Of a stretch of 64,000 nucleotides of DNA, positions 1 to 10,974 are shown piece by piece. The notes under the pieces were generated by a model. That model saw only the letters and a program-made list of their open reading frames with translations, did no database searches and was not told the origin of the DNA. The DNA is from an uncultured Oscillospiraceae bacterium (GTDB taxonomy: Bacteria > Bacillota > Clostridia > Oscillospirales > Oscillospiraceae). The stretch is from contig CANRBG010000001.1 in the NCBI GenBank assembly GCA_947628805.1, positions 1 to 64,000 on the forward strand, read 5' to 3'. The position numbers and the translations under genes are program-made. Position 1 is the stretch's first letter; each line of letters begins with the position of its first letter.

Positions 1-121
1 ACTCAACCTTAACACAGGCTATCCCTATTCGCTATCTTTTTCTTCTCCTGTCACTCATCATTGTAACTCCTACACCTTCCGTTTTTTGTTGATTTTACTT
101 CCCTTTTCTGGCAATGTCAAT

Positions 122-127
122 TATAAT
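122..127 (+). promoter_or_regulatory. Candidate -10 box for the DUF1643 gene
   Basis: A perfect TATAAT lies 28 bases before the GTG start at 155. No convincing -35 box is seen 16-18 bases upstream. It supports a short leader and the GTG start over the TTG start at 86. The bases before it (1-121) are T-rich and hold no gene or RNA I can recognise. Confidence 0.35.
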
Positions 128-154
128 AAGGCTGTGGAAAGGGGGAGAGAAGCC

Positions 155-769
155 GTGCATATTCCGTCCGCGCCCACGGTGGAGCTGGATATCCTGACCT
201 TTGCCGAGGCCCTGGCCCGGTCCGGCCGGACCGGGGGCTATGACCCGGAGAAGTGGCTATATGTGCCGGACTTTTACGCCGACTACCGGTACATACTGGG
301 CACCCGGGGCTTGCGGCCCCTCATCTGCATCGGCATCAACCCCTCCACCGCCGCCCCGGACGATCTGGACAACACCCTCAAAAGCGTGGAGCGTATCGCC
401 CTGGGCAACGGCTTTGACAGCTTCATCATGTTCAACGTCTACGCCCAGCGGGCCACCAGACCGGAGGATATGGAGCGGCAGATGAACCCCCTGCTGCACC
501 GGGAGAACATGGCGGCGTTCGAGTATGTGCTTTCCCACGCCGGACCGGCCCCGGCGGTGTGGGCCGCCTGGGGGAACATCATCGAGAGCCGGGGGTATCT
601 GAAAGCGTGTCTGCTGGATATGCTGGACATCGGCCGCCGGTACGGGGCCCGCTGGTACACCGCCGGGGCCCGGTCCAGGAAGGGTCATCCCCACCACCCG
701 CTGTATTTGAAAAAGGACAGCGGTCTGGACGATTTCGACCCGGCGGATTATATCGAAAACTGTCTGTAA
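155..769 (+). CDS. DUF1643 family protein
   Basis: Protein of 204 residues with the family hallmark GINPSTA near residue 60, followed by a conserved region with FNVYAQRAT and WAAWG. DUF1643 proteins are small soluble proteins of unknown function, often found with defence or accessory genes. An upstream TTG (86) would add 23 residues, but that stretch contains the TATAAT and a strong GGGGGAGAG ribosome binding site 6 bases before the GTG at 155, so GTG is chosen. The next gene follows after 13 bases with its own AAGGAG site, which suggests a two-gene unit. Family call is firm; function unknown. Confidence 0.8.
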   Translation: MHIPSAPTVELDILTFAEALARSGRTGGYDPEKWLYVPDFYADYRYILGTRGLRPLICIGINPSTAAPDDLDNTLKSVERIALGNGFDSFIMFNVYAQRATRPEDMERQMNPLLHRENMAAFEYVLSHAGPAPAVWAAWGNIIESRGYLKACLLDMLDIGRRYGARWYTAGARSRKGHPHHPLYLKKDSGLDDFDPADYIENCL

Positions 770-782
770 GGAGTGATACGCG

Positions 783-1931
783 ATGGCGGAGTGGTCTGAA
801 TACTTTACCTGGCGGGGGGACCTGACCTTTGACCGGGACCCCCTTAACGAGGTGGACAGCGTGATCCTGGCCCGGTTTTCTTACATACCTTTCGAGTTTT
901 TCACCAAGCCCCTGCCCAAGGGGCCTGTGACCATCCGGGCTCTGGCGGAGCAGGCCCTGGCGGACGACGCTCTCCGGGCCGGAGAGCGCTGGAAGCAGCG
1001 GGACGACGCGCTTTTGCGGGCCATGGCGGATTCCGCCCGGTACGGGGACCTGACCATAGACTACCAGGGCGGCAAGCTGGACGAGGAGCTCCAGACCCAG
1101 TTTTCCGCCGTCACCATCCGGCTGGGGGAGGGACTGCATTTTCTCTCCTTCCGGGGCACGGACAACACGGTGGTGGGCTGGAAAGAGGACCTGAACATGA
1201 GTTACCTCTGTCCCATCCCGGGCCAGCGGATGGCGGCGGAATACGTCCGGCGGGTGGCGGAAAAGGTCGAGGGCCGGCTCACCTTCGGGGGCCATTCCAA
1301 GGGAGGCAACCTGGCGGTGTACGCGGCGGCCTTCTGCGGGCCGGACGTACAGTGGCGCATCGACGCGGTCTATAACTACGACGGCCCGGGTTTTCTGGAC
1401 AAGATCCTGCAAACGGAGGAATACCGGGCGGTCTGCGGCCGGGTCCATACCTACGTGCCCCAGTTCTCCGTGGTGGGCATGCTCCTGGGCCGGGAGGAGG
1501 AGCGAACGGTGGTGCACTCCACTGAGACCGGCCTGATGCAGCACGACGTCTATTCCTGGGAGGTGCTGGGGCCCCGGTTCATCTGTCTGGACACGGTGAC
1601 CGCCGGCAGCCGGTTCGTGGACAGCGCGGTCAAGGACTGGGTCCAGGACATGACCCCGGAGCAGTTCGAGACTTTCGTGGACGCGATCTATACAGTGCTG
1701 TGCGCGCCTAATATGAAGACCATGCACGAGATGCGCGAAAACTGGTTCGACACGGCCAAGAGCTTCTACCGGGCGGCTACGGACATGGACGACAAGACCC
1801 GGAACGCGGCCCTGGAAGCCCTGCGGATCCTGGTCCGGAGCGCGGAGCGGGAGGCGGTGGAGGTCCTGCGTCCCGGCGAGCCCGGGACGGTGGCCGTCCT
1901 GCCCAAAAAACAGGACGAAAATGGAAAATAA
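783..1931 (+). CDS. DUF2974 (Mbeg1-like) alpha/beta-hydrolase family protein
   Basis: Protein of 382 residues without a signal peptide or membrane segment. It carries an FRGTD strand-turn near residue 124 and a lipase-type nucleophile elbow GHSKGG with Ser172, both typical of DUF2974/Mbeg1-like proteins, which share the alpha/beta-hydrolase fold with class 3 lipases. Later Asp and His residues could complete a catalytic triad, but I cannot assign them by eye. The substrate is unknown. An AAGGAGTG ribosome binding site precedes the ATG. It lies just upstream of, but is separately transcribed from, the V-ATPase operon. Confidence 0.85.
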   Translation: MAEWSEYFTWRGDLTFDRDPLNEVDSVILARFSYIPFEFFTKPLPKGPVTIRALAEQALADDALRAGERWKQRDDALLRAMADSARYGDLTIDYQGGKLDEELQTQFSAVTIRLGEGLHFLSFRGTDNTVVGWKEDLNMSYLCPIPGQRMAAEYVRRVAEKVEGRLTFGGHSKGGNLAVYAAAFCGPDVQWRIDAVYNYDGPGFLDKILQTEEYRAVCGRVHTYVPQFSVVGMLLGREEERTVVHSTETGLMQHDVYSWEVLGPRFICLDTVTAGSRFVDSAVKDWVQDMTPEQFETFVDAIYTVLCAPNMKTMHEMRENWFDTAKSFYRAATDMDDKTRNAALEALRILVRSAEREAVEVLRPGEPGTVAVLPKKQDENGK

Positions 1932-1934
1932 CTA

Positions 1935-1963
1935 TTGCAAGGATAACAAAGCTCGTGTATTAT
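1935..1963 (+). promoter_or_regulatory. Promoter of the V-type ATPase operon
   Basis: TTGCAA (1935-1940), a 17-base spacer and TATTAT (1958-1963) form a good vegetative promoter in the gap after the DUF2974 gene. The predicted start is about 65 bases before the first V-ATPase ATG at 2034. Confidence 0.65.
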
Positions 1964-2033
1964 AAGTAAGGTTAAGGATATTTATGTTAATTAAGTGCTT
2001 ATACGAGCCCAACCGGTGTGGAGGTGTTTTTGT

Positions 2034-2347
2034 ATGTCATTGGAGGCGCTGGATACCATAGCCACGGCGGAGGAAAAGGCGCGCCAGATCCGTGCCGCCG
2101 CCCAGGCGGAGGCCAAACGGTCCGTGGAAAAGGCGGAGGAAGCGGTGAAGGCCGCCGTGGCCGCCGCGGACGGCAAGGCGGAGGCGGAGGTCAAGGACCT
2201 GATCCGCAAGGCCGACGAAAAAGCCAAGGAGGACGCGGGCGTCCTGGCGTCCAACACCCGCAACCGGCAGGCGGCCATGAAGGCCCGCGCTGACCGGAAG
2301 ATGGAGCAGGTCGTGGACAAGATCGTGGAAAGGATCGTGAACGGCTG

Positions 2348-2348
<1 letters not shown>
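2034..2348 (+). CDS. V-type ATP synthase subunit H (peripheral stalk)
   Basis: A 104-residue Ala/Glu/Lys-rich protein predicted to be almost wholly coiled coil, matching the short stalk subunit H (G-like) of bacterial and archaeal V/A-type ATPases. It would pair with subunit E to form the stator holding the A3B3 head. The ATG at 2034 has a GGAGGTG site 8 bases upstream; a frame-open extension to 1995 lacks one. Its TGA overlaps the ATG of subunit I (TGATG), so the two are translationally coupled. First gene of a nine-gene operon. Confidence 0.82.
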
Positions 2349-4809
<2,461 letters not shown>

Positions 4810-4835
4810 CCGCCGGGGCGAAAGGATAAACGACA

Positions 4836-5435
4836 ATGAACGGCATCGACAAGATCACGGCCCGCATCGAGACGGACGCCGTGGCGGACGCCGCCCGCAT
4901 CGCCGGGGAGGTCAAGGCCCAGTGCGAGACCATCCGCGCCGAGGGGGAGAAGAAGGCCCAGGAGGGCTATTGGGAGAAGGTCCGCCAGGGCGTGGCCGCC
5001 GCGGAGGACCGGGTCCAGCGGCTGGCCAAGACCGCCGACATGGAGGCCCGCAAGAGCGTGCTGAGCTTCAAGCAGTCCATCGTGGCGGACGCTTTCGATA
5101 AGGCCGAGGCCAAGCTGAACGCCATGACGGGGGACGAGTATGTGTCCTTCCTGGCCGCGCTGGCCGTCCGGGCCGCCGCCACCGGCACGGAGGAGCTGGT
5201 GCTGTCCGCCGCCGACAAGGCCGCCTACGGCCCCAAGGTGGTGGCCCAGGCCAACGCCGCCCTGAAAAAGGCCGGCAAGACCGGCTCTCTCTCCCTGTCC
5301 GATCAGGCGGGCGATTTTGCCAAGGGCCTGGTCTGCAGACAGGGGAGCGTGTCCGTCAACTGCACCGTGGAGGCCCTGATGGCCCAGGCCCGGGAGGATA
5401 TGGCCTCCGACGTGGCCGCGGAGCTGTTTGCGTGA
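4836..5435 (+). CDS. ntpE: V-type ATP synthase subunit E (peripheral stalk)
   Basis: The 199-residue protein has an N-terminal helical half (about 1-90) made of Ala/Glu/Lys/Arg heptads and a C-terminal globular half, as in V/A-ATPase subunit E. It forms the stator stalk with the short coiled-coil subunit encoded at 2034. A GGGCGAAAGGA stretch precedes the ATG by about 10 bases. It sits between K and C, the usual bacterial ntp order. Confidence 0.9.
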   Translation: MNGIDKITARIETDAVADAARIAGEVKAQCETIRAEGEKKAQEGYWEKVRQGVAAAEDRVQRLAKTADMEARKSVLSFKQSIVADAFDKAEAKLNAMTGDEYVSFLAALAVRAAATGTEELVLSAADKAAYGPKVVAQANAALKKAGKTGSLSLSDQAGDFAKGLVCRQGSVSVNCTVEALMAQAREDMASDVAAELFA

Positions 5436-5467
5436 GCGGAATAACCACTTGACAAGGAGGTAAGAAC

Positions 5468-6460
5468 TTGTCAAAAGTCAAGAGTACAGAATACCTGTTC
5501 CTGTCCACCTACATCCGGGCCAGGGAGAATTCCCTGCTGGGGGAAAAGCGGCTGGAGCAGATGGTGGAGGCGGCGGATTTTGACGAGGCGGCCAAGGTCC
5601 TTACGGAGTGCGGCTTTCCCGATCTGACGGGGGCCTCCGACGCCCAGCTGGAGGAGGCTTTTGCCGCCCGGCGGGCGGCCTTTCTGGACGAGTTTGAAAA
5701 GCTTTGCCCGGAAAAGCAGATCGTCACCGCCTACCGCCTGAAATACGACTACCACAACGCCAAGGTCCTGGTAAAGGGCGAGGGCCTGCCCGCCGACCGG
5801 GAGCGGCTTTTGTCCGCCTGCGGCCGGGTGGAGCCCCGGGTCCTGATGGAAGCCTACGAGCAGGACAGCTGGCAGGCCGTGCCGGAGACGCTGGCGGCGG
5901 CCATCCAGAACGCCCGCACCACCCTGGCCCGCACCTCCAACCCCCAGCTTTCCGATATGGAGCTGGACCGGGCCTACTTCGGGGAGTGGCTTGCCATGGC
6001 GGAGACGGTGTCCACCGGCTTTTTCGCCGGGTATGTGCGCCTGGCCATCGACGTTGCCAACCTGCGCAGCGCGGTGCGCTGCATCCGGGGCCACATGGAC
6101 GAGGGACTTCTGCGCACGGCTCTGATCCCCGGCGGCAACGTGTCGCCGGAGAGCATCCGGCGAGTCTACGCCGAGGGCGTGGCGGCGGTGTTCACGGACC
6201 GGGCCCTGGAAAAGTGCGTGGAGCTGGGCCAGCAGGCCGTGGAGGGCGCGCCCCTGGCGGCTTTCGAGCGGGCCTGCGACAACGCTCTGACGGCCTATAT
6301 GCAGGCCGCCAAGCGGATCCCATTCGGCCCGGAGGTGGCTGTGGCCTATGTGGCCGGGCTGGAGGCGGAGATCACCGCCGCCCGGATGGTCCTTCAGGGC
6401 AAGCGGGGCGGACTGAGCCCCGACACGCTGCGGGAAAGGTTGCGTGACAGCTATGTATAA
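5468..6460 (+). CDS. ntpC: V-type ATP synthase subunit C
   Basis: The 330-residue, mostly helical protein belongs to the V-ATPase subunit C/d family, the funnel that links the central stalk to the membrane K ring. The start is TTG at 5468, chosen because AAGGAGGT lies at 5454-5461, seven bases before it, and the protein opens with the family-like SKVKSTEYLFLSTYIRARE. No other in-frame start has a ribosome binding site. It overlaps the start of subunit F by eight bases. Confidence 0.92.
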   Translation: MSKVKSTEYLFLSTYIRARENSLLGEKRLEQMVEAADFDEAAKVLTECGFPDLTGASDAQLEEAFAARRAAFLDEFEKLCPEKQIVTAYRLKYDYHNAKVLVKGEGLPADRERLLSACGRVEPRVLMEAYEQDSWQAVPETLAAAIQNARTTLARTSNPQLSDMELDRAYFGEWLAMAETVSTGFFAGYVRLAIDVANLRSAVRCIRGHMDEGLLRTALIPGGNVSPESIRRVYAEGVAAVFTDRALEKCVELGQQAVEGAPLAAFERACDNALTAYMQAAKRIPFGPEVAVAYVAGLEAEITAARMVLQGKRGGLSPDTLRERLRDSYV

Positions 6461-6773
6461 GATCGCGGTCATCGGCGGACCGGACACGGTCATTGGCTTC
6501 AAGGCCCTGGGACTGGACACGTTCCCCGTGCGGGAGGCCGCCCAGGCCCATGAGATATTCAAGACCATCACCCGCCCGGACCAGCCGGACGAGTACGCCA
6601 TCATCTATCTGGAGGAGAACCTGGCGGAGGCTTTGAAAGCGGACATCGACCGCTTCAAGGACAGTCCCCGTCCCGCGGTGATCCTGATCCCCGGCAAGGA
6701 CGGCTCTCTGGGCCTGGGCCAGTCGGCCCTGCAGGCGGCGGTGGAGCGTGCCGTGGGAGCGAACATTTTGTAA
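6453..6773 (+). CDS. ntpF: V-type ATP synthase subunit F
   Basis: A 106-residue Rossmann-like subunit F of the central stalk, opening with the typical MYKIAVIGGPDTVIGF. The ATG at 6453 fits family length; a GTG at 6444 would add three residues and lies closer to the GGGAAAGG site, so either may be used. The reading frame overlaps the end of subunit C. Subunit F binds D and modulates ATPase activity in characterised homologues. Confidence 0.9.
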   Translation: MYKIAVIGGPDTVIGFKALGLDTFPVREAAQAHEIFKTITRPDQPDEYAIIYLEENLAEALKADIDRFKDSPRPAVILIPGKDGSLGLGQSALQAAVERAVGANIL

Positions 6774-6821
6774 ATCGTCCCCTCCGTGGGAGGGCTATCT
6801 TTACCGAAAGAAGGTTGAAGC

Positions 6822-8588
6822 ATGAGCGGAACGATCACGAAAGTTTCCGGCCCGCTGGTGGTGGCCACCGGCCTGGCGGACGCCAACGTCTCGGACGTGG
6901 TGCGCGTGGGCAGCCAGCGGCTCATCGGCGAGATCCTCCAGATGAAGGGGGACAGCGCCTCCATCCAGGTCTATGAGGAGACCTCCGGCCTGGGCCCGGG
7001 GGCCCAGGTGGAGACCACCGGCACGCCGCTGAGCGTGGAGCTGGGGCCGGGCCTTCTGACCAACATATACGACGGCATCCAGCGGCCCCTGACCGAGATC
7101 CGGGACGCCACCGGCGACACCATCGCCCGGGGCGTGGAGGTGGCAAGCCTGAACCGGAAGAAGGTCTGGGACTTCACCGCCACCGCAAAGAAGGGCGACG
7201 TGGTCCGGCCCGGCGACGTGCTGGGCACGGTCCAGGAGACCAGCGCGATCCTGCATAAGATCATGGTCCCCAACGGCGTGGCCGGCGTGGTGCAGTCCAT
7301 CTCCAACGGCAGATACACTGTGGACGAGACCGTGGCTGTGGTGAAGGACGACAAGGGCGCGGATCACCAGGTGTCCATGATGCAGAAGTGGCCGGTCCGC
7401 GTGGCCCGTCCCTATAAGCACAAATATATGCCCAGCCGGCCCATGAACAGCGGCCAGCGGGTCATCGACACCCTGTTCCCCATCGCCAAGGGCGGCACGG
7501 CCGCCGTGCCCGGCCCCTTCGGCAGCGGCAAGACCGTGGTCCAGCACCAGCTGGCCAAGTGGTCCGACGTGGACATCGTGGTCTACATCGGCTGCGGCGA
7601 GCGCGGCAACGAGATGACCGACGTGCTGATGGAGTTCCCCGAGCTGAAAGACCCCCGCTCCGGCGAGAGCCTGATGCAGCGGACCGTGCTGATCGCCAAC
7701 ACCTCCGATATGCCCGTGGCGGCCCGTGAGGCCAGCATCTACACCGGCATCACCATCGCCGAGTACTTCCGGGACATGGGCTACGACGTGGCCGTCCTGG
7801 CCGACTCCACCTCCCGCTGGGCCGAGGCCCTGCGTGAGATGAGCGGCCGTCTGGAGGAGATGCCCGGCGAGGAGGGCTACCCCGCCTACCTTGCCAGCCG
7901 TCTGGCCCAGTATTACGAGCGGGCCGGCGTGGTGGAATGCCTGGGCACCGACAGCCGCCAGGGCTCCATCACCGCCATCGGCGCCGTGTCCCCTCCGGGC
8001 GGCGATACCTCCGAGCCCGTCAGCCAGTCCACCATGCGCATCGTCAAGGTGTTCTGGGGTCTGGACAGCTCCCTGGCCTACGCCCGTCACTTCCCCGCCA
8101 TCAACTGGCTGACCTCCTACAGCCTGTATGTGGACACCCTGAAGGACTGGTATGACAGCCAGTTCCCCGGCTTCATGGCTCTGCGGGACAAGGCCATGGC
8201 CATCCTCCAGGAGGAGGAGAGCCTGAACGAGATCGTCAAGCTGGTGGGCCGGGACTCTCTGAGCGAGGCCGACCAGATGACCCTGGAGACCGCCAAGATG
8301 CTCCGGGAGGACTTTTTGCAGCAGAACGCCTTCGTGGACGAGGACGCCTATTCCTCCTACGACAAGCAGTTCCGCCTACTGGGGCTCATTATCAAATACG
8401 ACGAGCTGTGCCGGGAGGCTATGGCTAAGGGCGCGGGCCTGGACGGCCTGTTCGCCATCGGCGCCCGGGAGAAGATCGGCCGGGCCAAGATGGTGGCCCC
8501 GGACGCGTACGCGGACGCCTACGGCAAGATCGAGGAAGAGATGAAGTCGCAGATCCAGAAGCTGACAGCGGGAGGTGAGGACCAGTGA
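6822..8588 (+). CDS. ntpA: V-type ATP synthase catalytic subunit A
   Basis: The 588-residue catalytic subunit has the N-terminal beta-barrel, the non-homologous insert (roughly 110-200), the Walker A motif GPFGSGKT at residues 231-238 with Lys237, the GERGNEM segment carrying the catalytic Glu, and the Walker B region with the conserved [13 protein letters not shown]. It hydrolyses or makes ATP in the A3B3 head. It ends in a GTGA overlap with subunit B, implying coupled translation. Confidence 0.98.
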   Translation: MSGTITKVSGPLVVATGLADANVSDVVRVGSQRLIGEILQMKGDSASIQVYEETSGLGPGAQVETTGTPLSVELGPGLLTNIYDGIQRPLTEIRDATGDTIARGVEVASLNRKKVWDFTATAKKGDVVRPGDVLGTVQETSAILHKIMVPNGVAGVVQSISNGRYTVDETVAVVKDDKGADHQVSMMQKWPVRVARPYKHKYMPSRPMNSGQRVIDTLFPIAKGGTAAVPGPFGSGKTVVQHQLAKWSDVDIVVYIGCGERGNEMTDVLMEFPELKDPRSGESLMQRTVLIANTSDMPVAAREASIYTGITIAEYFRDMGYDVAVLADSTSRWAEALREMSGRLEEMPGEEGYPAYLASRLAQYYERAGVVECLGTDSRQGSITAIGAVSPPGGDTSEPVSQSTMRIVKVFWGLDSSLAYARHFPAINWLTSYSLYVDTLKDWYDSQFPGFMALRDKAMAILQEEESLNEIVKLVGRDSLSEADQMTLETAKMLREDFLQQNAFVDEDAYSSYDKQFRLLGLIIKYDELCREAMAKGAGLDGLFAIGAREKIGRAKMVAPDAYADAYGKIEEEMKSQIQKLTAGGEDQ

Positions 8589-9967
8589 TCCGGGAATATC
8601 AGACGATCAGTGAGATCGCAAGCCCTCTGATGATGGTCAAGGACGTGGAGGGCGTCACGTACGATGAGCTGGCGGAGATCGAACTGCCGAACGGCGAGAA
8701 GCGCCGCTGCAAGGTGCTGGAAGTGGACGGCGACGTGGCCGTGGTACAGCTGTTCGAGAGCGCCCAGGGCATCAACCTGGCCGGGTCCAAGGTCCGGTTT
8801 CTGGGCCACCCCCTGCAGCTTGGCGTTTCCGAGGACATGCTGGGCCGGGTCTTCAACGGCATGGGCGAGCCCATCGACGGGGGCCCCGCCATTTTGCCGG
8901 AGAAATACGAGGACATCAACGGCCTGCCCATGAACCCCTCCGCCCGGGCCTATCCGGCGGAGTTCATCCAGACCGGCGTGTCCACCATCGACGGACTGAA
9001 CACCCTGGTCCGTGGCCAGAAGCTGCCCATCTTCTCCTGCTCCGGCCTGCCCCACGCGGCCCTGGCCGCCCAGATCGCCCGGCAGGCCCGGGTGCTGGGC
9101 ACCGACGAGAGCTTCGCGGTGGTGTTCGCCGCCATCGGCATCACCTTTGAGGAGTCGGAGTACTTCATCAACGACTTCCGCCGCACCGGCGCCATCGACC
9201 GGACCGTGGTCTTCTCCAACCTGGCAAACGACCCCGCCGTGGAGCGCATCTCCACCCCCCGTATGGCCCTGACGGCGGCGGAGTACCTGGCCTTTGAAAA
9301 AGACATGCACGTGCTGGTCATCCTGACCGACATCACCAACTACGCCGAGGCCCTGCGCGAGGTCTCCGCGGCCAAGAAAGAGGTCCCGGGCCGTCGCGGC
9401 TATCCCGGCTATATGTACACCGACCTGGCTACCCTCTACGAACGGGCCGGCCGGCGCATCGGCAAGAAGGGGTCCATCACCATGATCCCCATCCTGACCA
9501 TGCCCGAGGACGACAAGACCCATCCCATCCCTGACCTGACCGGTTACATCACCGAGGGCCAGATCATCCTGAGCCGCGAGCTGCACCGCAAGGGCATCGT
9601 GCCCCCGGTGGACGTGCTGCCCAGCCTGTCCCGTCTGAAGGACAAGGGCGTGGGCGAGGGCCGTACCCGGGAGGACCACGCCGGCACCATGAACCAGCTG
9701 TTCTCCGCCTATGCCTCCGGCAAGGAGGCCAAGGAGCTGATGACCATCCTGGGCGAGGCTGCCCTGAGCGAGACGGACAAGAAGTTCGCCCAGTTCGCCG
9801 ACGAGTTTGAAAAGCGCTACGTCAACCAGGGCAACCAGACCAACCGGTCCATCATCGAGACTTTGGATCTGGGCTGGGAGCTTCTGAGCCTGCTGCCCCG
9901 CAGCGAGCTGAAGCGCGTAAAGGTGGAACAGATCGAGAAGTACATGCCCAAAAAGGCAGAGGAATGA
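8585..9967 (+). CDS. ntpB: V-type ATP synthase subunit B
   Basis: The 460-residue non-catalytic nucleotide-binding-fold partner of subunit A. In place of a Walker A lysine it has [19 protein letters not shown], the normal state for B subunits, with downstream [14 protein letters not shown] and [15 protein letters not shown]. The GTG start at 8585 overlaps the TGA of ntpA and is preceded by GGGAGGTGAGG. Normal length and fully intact. Confidence 0.98.
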   Translation: MIREYQTISEIASPLMMVKDVEGVTYDELAEIELPNGEKRRCKVLEVDGDVAVVQLFESAQGINLAGSKVRFLGHPLQLGVSEDMLGRVFNGMGEPIDGGPAILPEKYEDINGLPMNPSARAYPAEFIQTGVSTIDGLNTLVRGQKLPIFSCSGLPHAALAAQIARQARVLGTDESFAVVFAAIGITFEESEYFINDFRRTGAIDRTVVFSNLANDPAVERISTPRMALTAAEYLAFEKDMHVLVILTDITNYAEALREVSAAKKEVPGRRGYPGYMYTDLATLYERAGRRIGKKGSITMIPILTMPEDDKTHPIPDLTGYITEGQIILSRELHRKGIVPPVDVLPSLSRLKDKGVGEGRTREDHAGTMNQLFSAYASGKEAKELMTILGEAALSETDKKFAQFADEFEKRYVNQGNQTNRSIIETLDLGWELLSLLPRSELKRVKVEQIEKYMPKKAEE

Positions 9968-10002
9968 GTTGGGCCCTTTGGTCCGATCAGTGAGGTGATC
10001 TT

Positions 10003-10656
10003 ATGCCGAAAAGTGCCGTGACCCCTACCCGGATGGTGCTGAACCAGCTGAAAGGGCGTCTTCGCACGGCCAGCCGGGGCCATAAGCTGCTAAAGGACAA
10101 GCGGGACGAGGAGATGCGCCAGTTCATGGACATCGTCCGCCGGAACAAGGTCCTGCGGGAGAAGGTGGACGAGGGCCTTTCCGGGGCCTTTGCCGCCATG
10201 AGCATGGCCAGCGCGGTCATGAGCCCGGAGATGCTGGAGCAGAGCCTGCTGTATGCCCGGCAGCGGATGGAGCTGGACGTGAGCCACAAGAACATCATGA
10301 GCGTGAACGTGCCGGTGTACCATTTCAACAACCAGTCCCCGGACGAGACAGGCGAGCTGCCCTACGGCTTCGCCCAGACCAGCGGCGAACTGGACGACGC
10401 CCTGCGCCGGCTGTACGAGGTGTTCAACGACATGCTGGAGCTGGCGGAGGTGGAAAAGACCATGCAGCTGCTGGCGGAGGATATCGAAAAGACCCGCCGG
10501 CGGGTCAACGCCCTGGAGTACGTCATGATCCCGGAGCTGCAGGAGAACATCCGCTACATCACCATGAAGCTGGCGGAGAACGAGTCCTCCACTAAGGTCC
10601 GGCTCATGAAAGTGAAAGAGATGGTCCTGCAGGAGGCCCACCACTACGAGCGATAA
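10003..10656 (+). CDS. ntpD: V-type ATP synthase subunit D (central shaft)
   Basis: The 217-residue protein is predicted to be two long helices forming an antiparallel coiled coil. It has the family start PTRMVLNQLKGRLRTASRGHKLLKDKRDE and the conserved C-terminal RRRVNALEYVMIPEL. It is the rotating shaft inside the A3B3 head. A GTGAGGTGA site precedes the ATG. Last gene of the operon; a strong terminator follows. Confidence 0.95.
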   Translation: MPKSAVTPTRMVLNQLKGRLRTASRGHKLLKDKRDEEMRQFMDIVRRNKVLREKVDEGLSGAFAAMSMASAVMSPEMLEQSLLYARQRMELDVSHKNIMSVNVPVYHFNNQSPDETGELPYGFAQTSGELDDALRRLYEVFNDMLELAEVEKTMQLLAEDIEKTRRRVNALEYVMIPELQENIRYITMKLAENESSTKVRLMKVKEMVLQEAHHYER

Positions 10657-10675
10657 GATTCGTTTGAATGGCAAG

Positions 10676-10709
10676 AAACCGGGACTGTGCTTGACACAGC
10701 CCCGGTTTT
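10676..10709 (+). terminator. Terminator of the V-type ATPase operon
   Basis: AAACCGGG-CTGTG pairs with CACAG-CCCGGTTT around a short TTGA-containing loop and ends in TTTT. It lies 20 bases after the ntpD stop. The loop and right arm also hold the -35 box of the tRNA promoter. Confidence 0.8.
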
Positions 10710-10719
10710 CCATTACAAT
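10691..10719 (+). promoter_or_regulatory. Promoter of tRNA-Arg
   Basis: A consensus TTGACA (10691-10696), 17-base spacer and TACAAT (10714-10719) end 12 bases before the mature tRNA. The -35 box is embedded in the hairpin of the upstream terminator. Confidence 0.8.
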
Positions 10720-10731
10720 AGCACAGCACGA

Positions 10732-10808
10732 GCCCATGTAGCTCAGCAGGATAGAGCAGCCGCCTCCTAAGCGGCAGGTCGGACGTTCGAATCGTCTCAT
10801 GGGTGCCA
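10732..10808 (+). tRNA. tRNA-Arg (anticodon CCU)
   Basis: A complete cloverleaf can be drawn. The acceptor GCCCATG pairs with CATGGGT with one G-T pair. There is a GCTC/GAGC D arm, an anticodon stem GCCGC/GCGGC around loop CTCCTAA with anticodon CCT at 10766-10768, a T arm GGACG/CGTCT with TTCGAAT, discriminator G and an encoded CCA (10806-10808). It reads AGG codons. Confidence 0.95.
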
Positions 10809-10815
10809 AGGTGTC

Positions 10816-10879
10816 AGAAGAGCTTTGAAGATTCCAGGTCCCACCAAAGCCGGGCCCTGTCATAGGTCAAAGCTCTTCT
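10816..10879 (+). terminator. Long-stem hairpin after tRNA-Arg
   Basis: A perfect 13-base inverted repeat, AGAAGAGCTTTGA (10816-10828) and its complement (10867-10879), encloses a 38-base loop with some inner GC pairing and is followed by CTTCCTTTT. It is probably the tRNA terminator, though the large loop is unusual. Confidence 0.55.
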
Positions 10880-10886
10880 TCCTTTT

Positions 10887-10946
10887 CCCACGGGAAACGC
10901 TTCGCTGGTTTCCCGCGGGAGCCCGGAGCAAAGTTTACTTTGCTCC
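10887..10946. repeat. Two tandem hairpins between tRNA-Arg and malQ
   Basis: The first is CCCaCGGGAAAC (10887-10898) pairing with GTTTCCCGcGGG (10908-10919). The second is a near-continuous palindrome, GGAGCAAAGT (10925-10934) with ACTTTGCTCC (10937-10946). They lie between the convergent tRNA and malQ transcripts and may end the malQ operon, although no long T-run follows on the minus strand. Confidence 0.55.
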
Positions 10947-10974
10947 GCCGCTCTTTAATATGCTGTTGTATTCC

